From positions 41,199,464 to 41,263,463 of the forward strand of contig CAKAKS010000072.1 in NCBI GenBank assembly GCA_916700875.1: 64,000 nucleotides of DNA, in the 5' to 3' direction. A program made the position numbers and the translations under genes. Positions 52,301 through 62,869 of this stretch are shown here, in pieces. The notes beneath the pieces are model-generated. The model did no database searches. It had not been told where the DNA came from and saw only the letters and a list, made by a program, of their open reading frames with translations. Position 1 is the first letter of the stretch. Each line of letters opens with the position of its first letter. Source of the stretch: Sebastes aleutianus (taxonomy: Eukaryota; Chordata; Actinopteri; Perciformes; Sebastidae).

Positions 52301-55300
52301 TGGGGTGTAGTGCCGGCTCCTGGAAGGTGAAGTCTGTGGTTTCTGTGGTTCAACGTCACGACAGTGACTGTCTCCTTTTTTCCGTAGTGATATATTATAT
52401 AATAATATTATATAATAATATATTATAGCTAAAAAAAAACTACAACTGAAATTAATTTATGTTTAGTTTTATTACATTTTGTATTAGTTTTTAACCCGGC
52501 AATATCGTTTCAGTTTATTCTAAATACTTTTTTTCACTTATTTTAATTTTAGTTTCAGTTTCAGTTTCATTTTACTATAATAACTTTGCTGCAGAGGAGT
52601 GAATTAAAAAGTCTAATAAAAAATCTAATTTCCTCTAAAACCAGAAATAAAAAAATACTAATCTGCTCGACAGCAACGACACCAAATAATTCCGGTACGA
52701 TATTATTAAAACATGAAATATTGTTTTTTCCTTTCCCAAAATATTTGTAAAGAGACGTCACTGAGCTGCGTTTGTTTGTATAAAAACATGTTTGAACAAG
52801 CTGACTGATGAATCTAACGTTCAGTGGCGTGTCTTTAATATAACTGAAGTAAAATAAAAATGACTGGACGAGTTAATAAGAAGTAATTCAGTTTTTCTTT
52901 TTCATCTGTAAATAGTTTTGAATGTTGAATGTGATCAGAGCAGTGAGGTGACGTGTTGACGTGTTGCCGTGTTGCCATGTTGCTGTGTTGCCGTGTTGCC
53001 GTGTTGACGTGTTGCTGTGTTACCGTGTTGACGTGTTCAGGGCTCTCTGGTGGTCGTGGTGGGGAAGGTCGGCTGTGGGAAGAGTTCCTTCCTGGCTGCT
53101 CTCACCGGAGAACTCAACAGGTAAACCGCCTCCACTGGTGGAAAGTAACGAAGTACATTTACTCAGGTACTGTACTTAACTAGAAATTACATACTACTAC
53201 TTACTGCTACTTTATGCTTCTCCTCCACTACATCTCAGAGGGAAATATTGAACTTTTTACTCCTCTACATTTATCTGACAGCTTTAGTTTCTTTACAGAT
53301 TACAGTTTTTTAATCCACGGTGTCTCCAGATGTTGAATGTTTGTGATAAACTGAAGGAAGAAGTGTTCCTTTATGTGGTGAGAACATCCTCCTCCTCCTT
53401 CTTAAGATAAATAAACTCTTTAAAAAGCCTCTTGGATCAGCTGAAAATGCTTCGTCACGAAGATGACGTGATGATCTTCTAGAATAAGATGCACTGTTGT
53501 AGATTAAACTAGCCAACAGTTTTAATTTTAATAATAAATTAATTAAAAAAATTAATAAAGTATTTTAATAATAAATACAAATTCGGTAAATTTTTAAGAT
53601 GTTTTACCAAGTTGCTTGTGTTTGATTTATTATTTTAATAATAAATAAAAATTTGGTTAATTTTAAAGATGTACGATTTATTATTTTGATAATAAATAAA
53701 AAAATCGGTCAATTTGTAAGATTCATTACCAAGTTACTGGTGTACAATTTATTATTTTAATAATAAATACAAATTCGGTAAATTTTAAAGATTTGTTTAC
53801 CAAGTTGCTGATGTATGATTTATTATTTTAATAATAAATAAAAATGTTAATTTTAAAGGTTTTTTACCAAGTTAGTGGTGTACGATTTATTATTTTAATA
53901 ATAAATTTAAATTAAATTTGTATAAATAAAATCAAAATGTGTATTTATTTGTGAAGTTAAGGTCTGTAACTCAGTGAGGCATACAGCTGATTAATCAAAC
54001 ACTGGTATCAGATCGTGACTCGGTACCGGCCGATACCCAAAGCCCAGGTATCACTCTCAGTATCGGGACTGAAAAAGTCGGATTGGTGCATCTCTAGTTT
54101 GAACCCAGTATTGGTGCACAGTTGAAGATAAAGATCCGGCTACACTAATATTATTATTATTATACTGTTTGTAGAATTAGATTCAGTGGTGGCTGCGTAG
54201 GACTCGTATGATCCAAACATTAACACTAACTCCAGAGTGTTGCAAAGTCCAAAAGTCAAAATGTATGTTGTATCATACAACTTTAAGTATATATATTTAA
54301 TGTTTTTATACACAGTCACTACATTAGATGATCCTTTTCATCCCAGCTGTAGCGGGAACTTCTCTGTCATCAGAAAACACCTTTTAGGTCTCAGAGCGGC
54401 GTTTTGAGTCACTAGAGTCACAGCTCTCGTTGGTGTTGTGCTCCTAAGAGATGATATAACTGCGTATTCACACGTCTTCTCTCCTGTGTGTGCCGTGCAG
54501 GCTGAGCGGCGTGGTGTATGTCGCCGACAGAGAGGCCGGCTTCGGTCTGGCGTCTCAGGAGCCGTGGATCCAGCACGCGTCGGTGCGAGACAACATCCTG
54601 TTTGGCAAAGACTACGACCCCGTCTTCTACCAGGCCGTGATCGAGGCCTGCGCTCTCTCAGACGACCTCAACGTACGATTACTGCTCCCTTTACGTCTCT
54701 TCCTGTCTGTACATCTCTTAACCTGCTGTACGGTGTCTGATTGGTTCTTTGGGTTCACACTGACGACGTTTACATGCAGCTGTTCATACTCTGATTAACC
54801 GGTCATCTTGTTGTGCACGGTTTAGCTGGAAAATGAGACCCAGCAGCCATATTGGAAATCTGTTGAAGGAACGCCAAGTTCTGGTCACATGACCGGAGCA
54901 CAGCCAATAGGAACGCTCTCTCTCTCTGAACTGATCTGTGATTGGTCAAAGTCTCCCGTCATGAGCTAGATGTTCTAAAGCCTGAAAACAGAGTCATGAG
55001 GAGGAGCAGAAGTCTAGTTTTCTCTCAGAACACTTGAATTACAATATGCTGAAAGGTTATTATGGGATGTCTACCCAATGATGCCAAAAATATTCTGACT
55101 ACTGCAGCTTTAATGTGAAAACAGACCTTTTAACTAAATGCATCTCATATTAAAGCTGCATTCATTAAAAAGGCTTTAATAGACAACAATATTTAAAACC
55201 GTTCATTTACTAATGCTTTGGTCAAATGTATTAAATAACTATGAAATGAATGCCCTTTCATCCTCATCAGTTATTGTCATAATTATATTATATTGTATTG

Positions 55301-58300
55301 GTGTTTCAAAGCTTCTGTTGAGGTGTTAGAATGATGTGGTGCACACCTGTCATGAATCCGCGTGTGCACTTATTTTGTGTGCAGAGTAAGAACATTTCTC
55401 CGCACATATTAGTGAATGGACTGCACGGAGCCTGATGAATTATAAACTGTTATAAACTGAGCGCTGTGATTATTTAACATGTATAACAAACGTTGCTCTG
55501 AAATGTGTCTTCAGGTTTTGCCAAACTGTGACAAGACGGAAGTGGGAGAGAACGGAGTGACTCTGAGCGGAGGACAGAAGGCTCGACTGGCCCTCGCCAG
55601 AGCTGTTTACATGGTCAGTCCTCCGCATGTTACCGCCGCCATCTGCTCTGAGCTCAGAGAGACGAAGTGTTATGGTACGTGTCCACAGGGGCGTTTTTTA
55701 TCGCAAGGGGACGCGACGCTTCCCAGCATTGGACGCTTGGTGGGCTGTCCCTAGAAACAAGGCACTCGGCTCCTGATTGGACGAACGCTTTCCCGCCGTT
55801 GGCTGCTGCTCCCAGCTTTCAAACCGGAACCAGTCTGGAGGCTCGTTTGGAAACTTTCTTCTCTTATTTTACGTAAATAGTTCACTGAAATGTGTTTCTG
55901 AAAACATTTGAGGAGAGAAATAATCCATGTTGCTGAATCTGTCTTTATTTTAGATCAACAACGTTTATTTTAAAAGATCCTCGGGAGTTTGGAGAGGCGG
56001 CGAGTCGCGTCGGACGCCCGTGATTTGCATAAAGTAGACGAGCCCTCAAATTTATGCAAATAAGGAGCGGGCGTCGTGACGCCTAGTCTCTCGAATCGCG
56101 ACGCCACGCTACCAGAATGCATTGCGTGGCTGCTTACATAGTCAATGAATGGGGGGCGTGGAAAGCACGGAGGCTGTGGACACGTACCATTAGTCTGCAC
56201 AAAACAAAAGGATAACAGCACTTCAGAATTTTAATCCAATAGCACTGGTTCTGTTAAAATGTTAAACAGCAGGAGTACTGATGCAGGTGTTGGGGTGTAT
56301 TTTATTAGAGTTTTATTAGGGCTGACCCAAATGCTTGGAAGCTTTGACCGTTGTCATGATAATCGACCTCCAAATCACTATTCAAATGCTTATTTTTTTT
56401 CATTTTTTTTGTATATATATGTAAGTAATATATTTTTTTTAAAGTAATAATTTATTGAGAGTAACAACAGGTGTACAGAAATATACAAATAGAGCACAAA
56501 TGTAAATGATTGTCCCTCCCACCCAACCCTCACCCACTGCCCATGCAACAAGGATCAAGAACAAAAAACAAAGTTAAATTAAGTTAAAAAAATAAGTTAC
56601 CAAAATAATGAGTAGGTACGTTCTCTTCAGCTCTTCTTTAACTTGATCTATTAATCTTGAATAGTTTATTGAGAACAGGTCCTCCACATTTTGGGGAATT
56701 ATTACCCCCTAAATATTTTAATTTACTGCATTCCCACTTAAAATTATATTTTCTCTTAAGCTCTTTATTAATTGGTTCTCTGACTGACATTGCTTCTGTT
56801 TTATTAATATTTGATTTGTATTCAGATAACAAGCTATATTTTCCAATTTCTTCCATTAATACTGATAGAGATTTTTTTTTTTGTTAGGTAAACTATGACA
56901 TCATCAGCATAACGTGCTAATTTATGTTAATTTTCTCCAATTTGTATTCCAGTTATTGATTTATTTATTTATTCTTATACTTTCAGCTAAAGGTTCCATA
57001 CATAGTGCAGATATTGGTGGTGATAGAGGATCACCTTGTCTTGTACCGCTCCTGAGATTGAACACTTCGGATAGCGTCCCGTTGACCGATAACTCTTGCG
57101 TTTGGTTGATTGTACATTATTTGTAAAATTTTTATAAACTTGTGATCAAATCCAAAAGCTTCCATGTATCAAATATAAATCTCTAAGCTCAACTACTTAA
57201 AAAATTGGTTTATAAACTATTGTAATTACGAACTTTAAATTGCATATATGAAAACAACCTAAAAATAAATAAATAATGAATTAAAATAAAACAAATAATT
57301 AAAAAATAAAGTACACATTGACAGTAATGATAACTATAGGATAAATCCCCAAATAGCCCATGAAATAAGGAATAATCCCACAACATTATTCATTATTCAT
57401 ATTCAACATGAATTATTATTGGTTATTCTCAGACGGATATCGCTGTTTGTTGTGTGTAGAGGGTCGTGTGTGTTTATAGTAGTGTGGCAGCGGCGCTGAA
57501 ACGGGGGAGACGGAGACAGACTGACAGAAACGTCAGCCTGCTGTACCGCGCCGAGAAGCTTCGAATTCACCGAAGCTTCGAAGCCCAAAACATGTCATTC
57601 GGGTCTGTCCTGATTTATATGAAGAAGTAAAGTTGTTGGTACGAGACGCCTGTTAATCTCTCCGTTAGCTGTTCTGTCTGTCTGTAGAACACTAAATCTC
57701 CTCACTGAATGACACCAAATGTCTAACTGTAAACTTTCCTTATAGTTCACAACCACTCAAAAGTTTACAACCACCTTGTTATATTGAGATTCCTTCATTT
57801 ATAACTATTTGAACAGAGATAAAAGCAGTATAATTCAGATGTATTATTTACATTAGAAACAGAAGAACATCGTCCTCACGCAGGTGTATCGTGTGATGCA
57901 ACCTTTCTTTCTTTCTTTTGTTTTGTTTTGCAGGATAAAGACATCTACCTCCTGGATGATCCGCTGGCAGCGGTCGATACCGACGTGGCCGAAGTCCTCA
58001 TGAAGAAATGCATCATGGAGCTCCTCGGGGGGAAGACCAGAATCCTCTGCACGCACCGCGTAGAGTTTGTGGACAAAGCCGACGTGGTCATCCTCATGGA
58101 CAACGGAACCATCGTCAGAACAGGTAGAGACAAACAACCTGGCTCAGACGGGTGGAGACGTCACCGCATAAAGTCCTGAAATCACCAATTCTAGAGGACA
58201 GACAGATTATATACATCATAACATCATGTCCATTATGTCCTAACATTGCATTACATTATTTAGTTTATTCACAAGGTAAAGAAAACCTTCCGTAATATTT

Positions 58301-60219
58301 CCCACAACATCACCAACAAGACATCAGCCTCCAGTCGCCTCCTTATATTCAAAGGCAGGAAATTAGCTCATAAAAACTGCAGGAGTTGTTTAATCTTTGC
58401 AAATAATAACTTTGTGTCCTCTATCGTTCATTATGTTGGCTGTAACCATGAGGTTTTATAAGCACTTTAATTTCTTCTGACCCTTCAAAAATAAACACTG
58501 AGACACACCACGACAATACTGGAAGAGGAAACAAGTCAAAACATCTTAAAGGGATCGTTCAGGTGTTTCTCAGTGGGGTTGTAAGAGGTATTAGTACAGT
58601 AGATGGAGTTTTGGAGAAACAAAGTAAAGTAATGTACTGCTGTGGACGGGGGCAAAACGTATTTTAGACACCTAAAAGAATCCATATACGTTTAAGTGTA
58701 CGCTATAATTGGAATATTTTCACCACTATACCTCGCCGTCAGACAGCCCTTACTGACGGGGAACTGAAGCCCTCATCTGTGCTCTCCTCAAAGCCACCAG
58801 ACTCCATCGACAAAACAGTATTTTTACCTCTCAGATCACAGGAGGTGCTGGTCTCTCGCTGCATTGGTCGGTTAGTTTGTTTGTGTTATTGTGTCCGAAG
58901 TCACACGCTAACAAACTAACGTTGAATTCACACCAGGCAGCAGCTCGCCGCAATAATGGCATTTTTCTGCGTCCGGGCGGCGTATTCATGTGTTTCAGGT
59001 GGGAAGGAGTTCTTTGTAACACAGGTCAACATGTCACAGGAGTCACAGGATCTGTTTACTGATTGGCTGCGGGTATTCTCTGGCCGCACTTTGCCGCTAA
59101 AAGTTGAACTTTTGCCAACTGTTGTTTGGCCGCACTTCGCCGCAGAATCAAACCGCCGCAGCTCGCTGAGCTCAGGAGCAGTAGACCAGCAACTCCCGTG
59201 TTCTGAGAGGTAAAATTACTGGTTTTGTCAATGGAGTCTGGTGGCTTCGAAGAAAGCATAGATAACGGCTTCAGTTCCCCGTCAGAAAGGGCCGTCTGAC
59301 GGCGAGGTAAAGCGGTGAAAATATTCTAAATATAGCGTACACTTAAACTGATATCGATCTTTTTTCGGGGTCTAAAATCTGTTTAGCTGCTTCCCCCGTC
59401 CACAGCAGTACATCGCTTTGCTCCCGGGCTGGTACTCCTGTCTGTTTCTACTAACTGGAGGCGTGCCGACCGTCATCTACTGTCGGTAATACTCTGACTA
59501 TGGAGAAGTAGCTCATGCAACATCATCACAGATGAGTTGGCTTTCTGTAGAATGTGCTCTTAATGCTGCACGTGTTGTAGAACCTGTAAATGCTGACTGG
59601 ATGGTTACACGTTTCAGAGACATGTTTTCTTGGTGTAGTTTGGTGGACTCAACTAACAACTAACAAGGCTATATGTTTTTGGAAAACAATTATTCCTTTG
59701 CTGTTAAACAGGCACACCAGCAGAGATCCTTCCTCTGGTCGAGGCAGTGCCGAAAAAACGGAAGAATGACCGCAACATGAAAGAGAAAGGTTAGTTCACC
59801 TGCAGTTAGAACTGCTTCACTGAAGAGTAGGGATGTGACGGTGCAGCTTTTACACTGTTCATCTGAAGAAAGTTTCTCATGTTACAGCTAAACAGTTCAC
59901 TATAAGAGAGAAATAGACATTAGAGTAACAGAATATTGAGTCATATTTGATCAGCGCTGCCTAGTTTATCATGAACTACTGTCAGGATGTACTGATCGTT
60001 TTATAAAAATAACTTTGTTTTTATTTGCTCAAAGTTACCGACTACAGCTTTAAGTGTCGGACTAAATATCTGCAAAACCAATGACATTCCTTTCAGCTTT
60101 AGCTGCACGTTGAGTTTAGTGCAAAATTGCACATGTTAGCATGCTAACATGCTAAACTAAGATGGTGAACATCTGTACTTTTCTTTATTGTTTGTGACCA
60201 TATTCTTAACTTAATTTAT

Positions 60220-60262
<43 letters not shown>

Positions 60263-62683
60263 TAAATTTATGTACTTCATTATATTTGTATTGTAAATAT
60301 ACACTCACCGGCCACTTTATTAGGTACACCTTGCTAGTACCGGGTGGTCTTCATCTGCTTCAAGGTTGGACGTGTTGTGCGTTCAGAGATGGTATTCTGC
60401 ATCCCTTGGTTGTAACGAGTGGTTATTTGAGTTACTGTTGCCTTTCTATCATCTCCAACCACTCTGCCCATTCTCCTCTGACCTCTGACATCAACAAGGC
60501 ATTTCCGTCCACACAACTGCCGCTCACTGGATATGTTCTCTTGTTGGGACCATTCTCTGTAAACCCTAGAGATGGTTGTGCGTGAAAATCCCAGTAGATC
60601 AGCAGTTTAATACTCAGACCAGCCCGTCTGGCACCAACAACCATGCCACGTTCAAAGTCACTTAAATCCCCTTTCTTCCCCATTCTGATGCTCGGTTTGA
60701 ACTTCAGCAAGTCGTCTTCACCACGTCTAGATGACGTAATGCATTGAGTTGCTGCCATGTGATTGGCTGATTAGCTATTTGTGTTAACAAGCAATTGAAC
60801 AGGTGTGCCTAATAAAGTGGCCGGTGAGTGTATATCCTTTTAACTTCATGTTTAGCTATTTACTTTCAATTAAGATTTTTTATAATAATTTGAATAATAG
60901 TTTTTTTTATTATTATTTTATACTCTGCTATATGTTCACTTTGGGGGAAGGTTCTGCGTTGTATGTACAATGTATAAAATCAATAAATATATATTTAAAA
61001 AAAGAAAAGAAAAACAGATGATGACCACGGTAAACTTTATACTCGTCATCATCCTCTTCGTTTTAAACACTTTACTGCTCTCCTTTCATCAACGGATATT
61101 TGTCATATTTATATCGTACATTTCTATATTTTATTTATGATTCTGGACATTGGTAATACTTATGCACCAAAACACCGAGGCAAATTACCTGAATATGAAA
61201 ACCTGTTTAGCGATAAACTTGATTCTGATGGGCATGTTAGCATGCTGGTATTAACTACATACGTCTTTATAAATACTTTATATTAGCGTATACATGTTTA
61301 TGTTTCAAGGATTGATTTTTAAAACAAATGAATTCTCCTCACTTGTTACTACACGTGTTATTACAGCTGGCTCAGCGGTTCTGGGTAAATTCTCCAGAAC
61401 AGTGTCGTCTTCTAGCTGAAAACCATTTATCTGGTATTACTGTAGAAGAATCTGATTATTTGTCCGTCCCTTCCTGGTTTAATCCAGATGGCGTGGAGCA
61501 GCAGGAAGAGGAGCCGGGTTCATCCGCTGATCTGTGCGTGGACGATGACGGGGGCGTGTCGGGGGCGGAGCAGAAGCAGGTGGGCGGGCTGGCGTGGAGA
61601 GTTTACCGGACCTACTGGGTCGCTGTGGGCGGCGTGCTGGCTGCCTCCATCCTGATGTCTCTGCTCCTCATGCAAGGTTTGGATCCGCCGCTCGTCTGTG
61701 TACGGTGATGACGCTCAGCAGATGCTGCCGCTCTTTTGAACCCCTCCAGGCCTCGTTCACACTGAAGCTGAAATGTTGACATTAATGAGACATTTATTTA
61801 ACTGGTTTGTCTCAAAGGACTAAATAGATCCAACTAATCAGCAATCTAAACAAAATAATGCTAAATCTATTTTTAACAGAATAAACACAAACACTTTTAG
61901 GTGAATGACGTAAACTTTACTTCCATCAATCACCTCAGAACATTTTGGGCCTTAAAGGACAGTGTGGGTGTATGGTAGTTGGGTTGGATGAGGTACTTTT
62001 GGCCGGTTTACCTTGCCTTGCCTTGAGACGGCTATGCAGTGTATGTTTTTGACGAGGAGCTGAAACCAGACTCCATTCATAAAAACAGTAATTTTACCTC
62101 ACAGAACACGGGACTTGCTGGTTCTAATGCTGCCTCGATCGGTTAGTTGGTTTTTGTTATTGTGTGAATTTGGTGAATCTGAACTGACCCTTTAAAACAC
62201 CAAAGTAGTTCAGATTCACCAAAGTCACACAATCACACAAAGAAACTAACCGACCGAGGCCGCGGTGGAACCAGCAACTCCTGTGTTCTGAGAGGTAAAA
62301 TTACAGGATTTTTCAATGGAGTCTGGTGGCTTTGAAGAGAGAATAGATGGTAATACACTGACTATGGAGAAGTACCTCATACAGCCCCACTTCAAAACAC
62401 CTGAACTATCCCTTTAAGACTTTAATTTAATCATCAGACTTCACTGTATCTCTTCTAATAATAAAAACAGAAACATGAACACTTTGTTCCCCGTAGCTTC
62501 TTAACAACAACCTGCTGTTGTGTGTGTTTGTTTGTGTGATTCAGTCTCTAAGAACGTATCTGACTGGTGGCTGTCTCACTGGATCTCAGAGCTGAGAAGC
62601 AACGGTTCCACCAGAACCAACGGTTCTTCCTCTGCTGCCTTCAGCTCACCTCACCTGCTGCTCTTCTCACCTGGAGGCTTCAT
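46107..62683 (+). CDS. abcc10: abcc10 (MRP7), ATP-binding cassette transporter C10 (first twelve coding exons; 3' part outside window)
   Basis: Coding exons: 46107-46282, 47854-49225, 50304-50531, 51461-51617, 51873-52030, 53041-53120, 54501-54672, 55515-55613, 57934-58123, 59712-59789, 61488-61676, 62545-62683. They give about 1012 residues of a family member near 1500. An N-terminal membrane domain (TMD0) is followed by the L0 linker (about residue 200 on), TMD1 in exons 2-4, NBD1 in exons 5-9, a linker, and the first helix of TMD2. NBD1 has Walker A GKVGCGKS (about 705-712), Q-loop SQEPWIQ, signature LSGGQ (about 798-802), Walker B IYLLDD (about 818-823) with Asp instead of the catalytic Glu (usual for ABCC NBD1), and H-loop CTHR. 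Family knowledge: plasma-membrane exporter of amphipathic anions, including oestradiol glucuronide, and of natural-product drugs. SQEPWIQHASVRDNILFGK and WVLNGILEAKVSLERIL point to C10. No breaks were seen. Confidence 0.96.
46685..47770 (+). mobile_element. About 1-kb dispersed repeat, copy B, in abcc10 intron 1
   Basis: Nearly identical to 23285-24330 over most of its length, same orientation. It ends ggtgaatcgatcc, the complement of its gggacggttcacc-type start, followed by a C10 run. Confidence 0.75.
47854..49225 (+). CDS. abcc10: abcc10 exon 2: rest of TMD0, linker and first half of TMD1
   Basis: The acceptor ttttgtAG ends at 47853 and the donor GTGAGG starts at 49226. This is an unusually long exon of 1372 bases (458 codons). 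It contains several hydrophobic helices, the linker motif EDGSGCVSRLFYLWLTPLL, and TMD1 helices with GEVVNLMSTDTDRVVNFF, the conserved ABCC intracellular coupling segment. It ends MLRHKDSRVK. It is strongly GC-rich. Confidence 0.97.
49226..50303 (+). other. abcc10 intron 2
   Basis: AT-rich. Contains an (ATA)n repeat at 49330-49375 and nothing else recognised. Confidence 0.6.
50304..50531 (+). CDS. abcc10: abcc10 exon 3: TMD1
   Basis: The acceptor gtcccAG ends at 50303 and the donor GTGGGG starts at 50532. It is 76 codons in phase 0, reading LMTEILFGIRVIKFYNWEP ... YTWAALPVVISILTFITYVL and ending HQLTAPK. Confidence 0.96.
50930..51440 (+). repeat. 8-bp CTACGTCT/CTACGTCA tandem repeat in abcc10 intron 3
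   Basis: About 60 units, each with one CpG. Many read TACGTCA, a half-site for CREB/ATF-type proteins. It ends about 20 bases before the acceptor of abcc10 exon 4. Confidence 0.95.
51461..51617 (+). CDS. abcc10: abcc10 exon 4: end of TMD1
   Basis: The acceptor cctgcAG ends at 51460 and the donor GTACGC starts at 51618. It reads VFTTLALVGMLIIPLNSFPW ... LEAKVSLERILRFFKLTN. The preceding intron is mostly an 8-bp tandem repeat. Confidence 0.95.
51873..52030 (+). CDS. abcc10: abcc10 exon 5: start of NBD1
   Basis: The acceptor gtgtctcAG ends at 51872 and the donor GTACAA starts at 52031. It reads VSPEDSQTSILLSQGKFSWQ, then an acidic/Gly insert, then LLLHSLSLHITK. FSW contains the aromatic A-loop position expected to stack on ATP adenine. 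Confidence 0.93.
52031..52940 (+). other. abcc10 intron 5, no gene
   Basis: AT-rich sequence with runs like tatataataatat. No repeat family recognised. Confidence 0.5.
52953..53035 (+). repeat. 8-bp GTTGCCGT minisatellite running into an acceptor
   Basis: About ten units of gttgccgt with single-base variants. The last one leads directly into gttcAG, the acceptor of abcc10 exon 6. Confidence 0.92.
53041..53120 (+). CDS. abcc10: abcc10 exon 6: Walker A of NBD1
   Basis: The acceptor gtgttcAG ends at 53040 and the donor GTAAAC starts at 53121. It reads GSLVVVVGKVGCGKSSFLAA, then LTGELNR. GKVGCGKS is the P-loop. The acceptor is the end of an 8-bp minisatellite. Confidence 0.96.
53121..54500 (+). 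repeat. abcc10 intron 6: transposon end, AT-rich tandem and hAT-end fragment
   Basis: 53125-53380 is one end of the ggtggaaagtaacgaagtac repeat family. 53520-53930 is an imperfect AT-rich tandem of roughly 95-110 bases around tttattattttaataataaa. 53995-54099 resembles one end of the 30731-31362 hAT family (gattggtgcatctcta). Confidence 0.6.
54501..54672 (+). CDS. abcc10: abcc10 exon 7: Q-loop region of NBD1
   Basis: The acceptor ccgtgcAG ends at 54500 and the donor GTACGA starts at 54673. It encodes LSGVVYVADREAGFGLASQE, then PWIQHASVRDNILFGKDYDP and IEACALSDDLN. Confidence 0.97.
54673..55514 (+). other. abcc10 intron 7, no gene
   Basis: No repeat or coding signal that I can support. Confidence 0.5.
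55515..55613 (+). CDS. abcc10: abcc10 exon 8: ABC signature of NBD1
   Basis: The acceptor gtcttcAG ends at 55514 and the donor GTCAGT starts at 55614. It reads VLPNCDKTEVGENGVTLSGG, then QKARLALARAVYM. LSGGQ is the ABC signature. Confidence 0.97.
55673..56189 (+). mobile_element. MITE with TTA target duplication (Harbinger-like)
   Basis: The ends tggtacgtgtccacag and ctgtggacacgtacca are complementary, flanked by TTA on both sides (55670-55672, 56190-56192). A 3-bp TTA duplication is usual for PIF/Harbinger elements. There is no transposase. Confidence 0.75.
56329..57613 (+). mobile_element. MITE interrupted by a LINE-like fragment (abcc10 intron 8)
   Basis: Outer ends: gggctgacccaaatgcttgg at the left, with a complement-like end (cattcgggtctgtcct) at the right. 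The interior holds the reverse transcriptase fragment listed separately. Confidence 0.5.
56450..57160 (-). mobile_element. LINE-1-like reverse transcriptase fragment, degraded
   Basis: Read on the minus strand, about 57150-56990 contains GFDHKFIKIL and, after a frameshift, SGTRQGDPLSP and MEPLAES. These are conserved in the palm of LINE-1-type reverse transcriptases. Downstream, 56856-56638 continues with INKTEAMSV. Frameshifts and stops break it and the rest of the element is missing. Confidence 0.8.
57934..58123 (+). CDS. abcc10: abcc10 exon 9: Walker B and H-loop of NBD1
   Basis: The acceptor ttttgcAG ends at 57933 and the donor GTAGAG starts at 58124. It reads DKDIYLLDDPLAAVDTDVAE, then KTRILCTHRVEFVDKADVV. 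The second Asp of LLDD replaces the catalytic Glu, as usual in ABCC NBD1. Confidence 0.97.
58541..59530 (+). mobile_element. Foldback MITE in abcc10 intron 9
   Basis: Left arm 58545-58870 (tgctgtggacgggggca, ccaccagactccatcgac, gttagtttgtttgtgttatt) pairs with right arm 59180-59530 (caatggagtctggtggc, cccccgtccacagcagtac). Related to 61985-62420. Confidence 0.8.
59712..59789 (+). CDS. abcc10: abcc10 exon 10: linker after NBD1
   Basis: The acceptor taaacAG ends at 59711 and the donor GTTAGT starts at 59790. It reads GTPAEILPLVEAVPKKRKND. The segment PAEILPLVEAVP matches the position and style of the mammalian ABCC10 linker. Confidence 0.85.
60298..60834 (-). mobile_element. Internally deleted Tc1-like element, copy 2
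   Basis: 537 bp, with the same deletion junction as 32718-33254 and only a handful of base differences. The minus strand begins MGKKGDLSDFERGMVVGARR from about 60689. Same inverted ends (ctcaccggccactttatta). Confidence 0.88.
60835..61487 (+). other. abcc10 intron 10, no gene
   Basis: AT-rich unique-looking sequence before exon 11. Confidence 0.5.
61488..61676 (+). CDS. abcc10: abcc10 exon 11: acidic linker and first helix of TMD2
   Basis: The acceptor aatccAG ends at 61487 and the donor GTTTGG starts at 61677. It is acidic (QQEEEPGSS ... CVDDDGGV), then VYRTYWVAVGGVLAASILMS, the entry helix of TMD2. Confidence 0.92.
61985..62420 (+). mobile_element. Foldback MITE in abcc10 intron 11
   Basis: Near-palindrome: ccagactccattcataaaa ... 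tggtgaatctgaactga on the left pairs with ttcagattcacca ... tcaatggagtctggtgg on the right. It shares gagaggtaaaattac and caatggagtctggtggc with the element at 58541-59530. Confidence 0.8.
62545..62683 (+). CDS. abcc10: abcc10 exon 12: TMD2 extracellular loop
   Basis: The acceptor gattcAG ends at 62544 and the donor GTAAGA starts at 62684. It reads VSKNVSDWWLSHWISELRSN, then NGS/NGSS sequons and LLLFSPGGF. DWWLSHWIS is typical ABCC10. Several N-glycosylation sequons fit an extracellular loop. The next exon is outside the window. Confidence 0.94.
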
Positions 62684-62869
62684 GTAAGACGTCCATCAAT
62701 ACCATTTTTAATTGAGGTAGTAAATGTGCAAATGTAGAATATTACAGACTAAACAGATGAAGTTTGGTTGAGACAGAAACTTTAAAGCTGATATTTCTCA
62801 ATGTGTTGTAGAGGGTTATTATTATTAAATTATTATTATAAAACATATTGCAACAGTAGAAACATGAAA

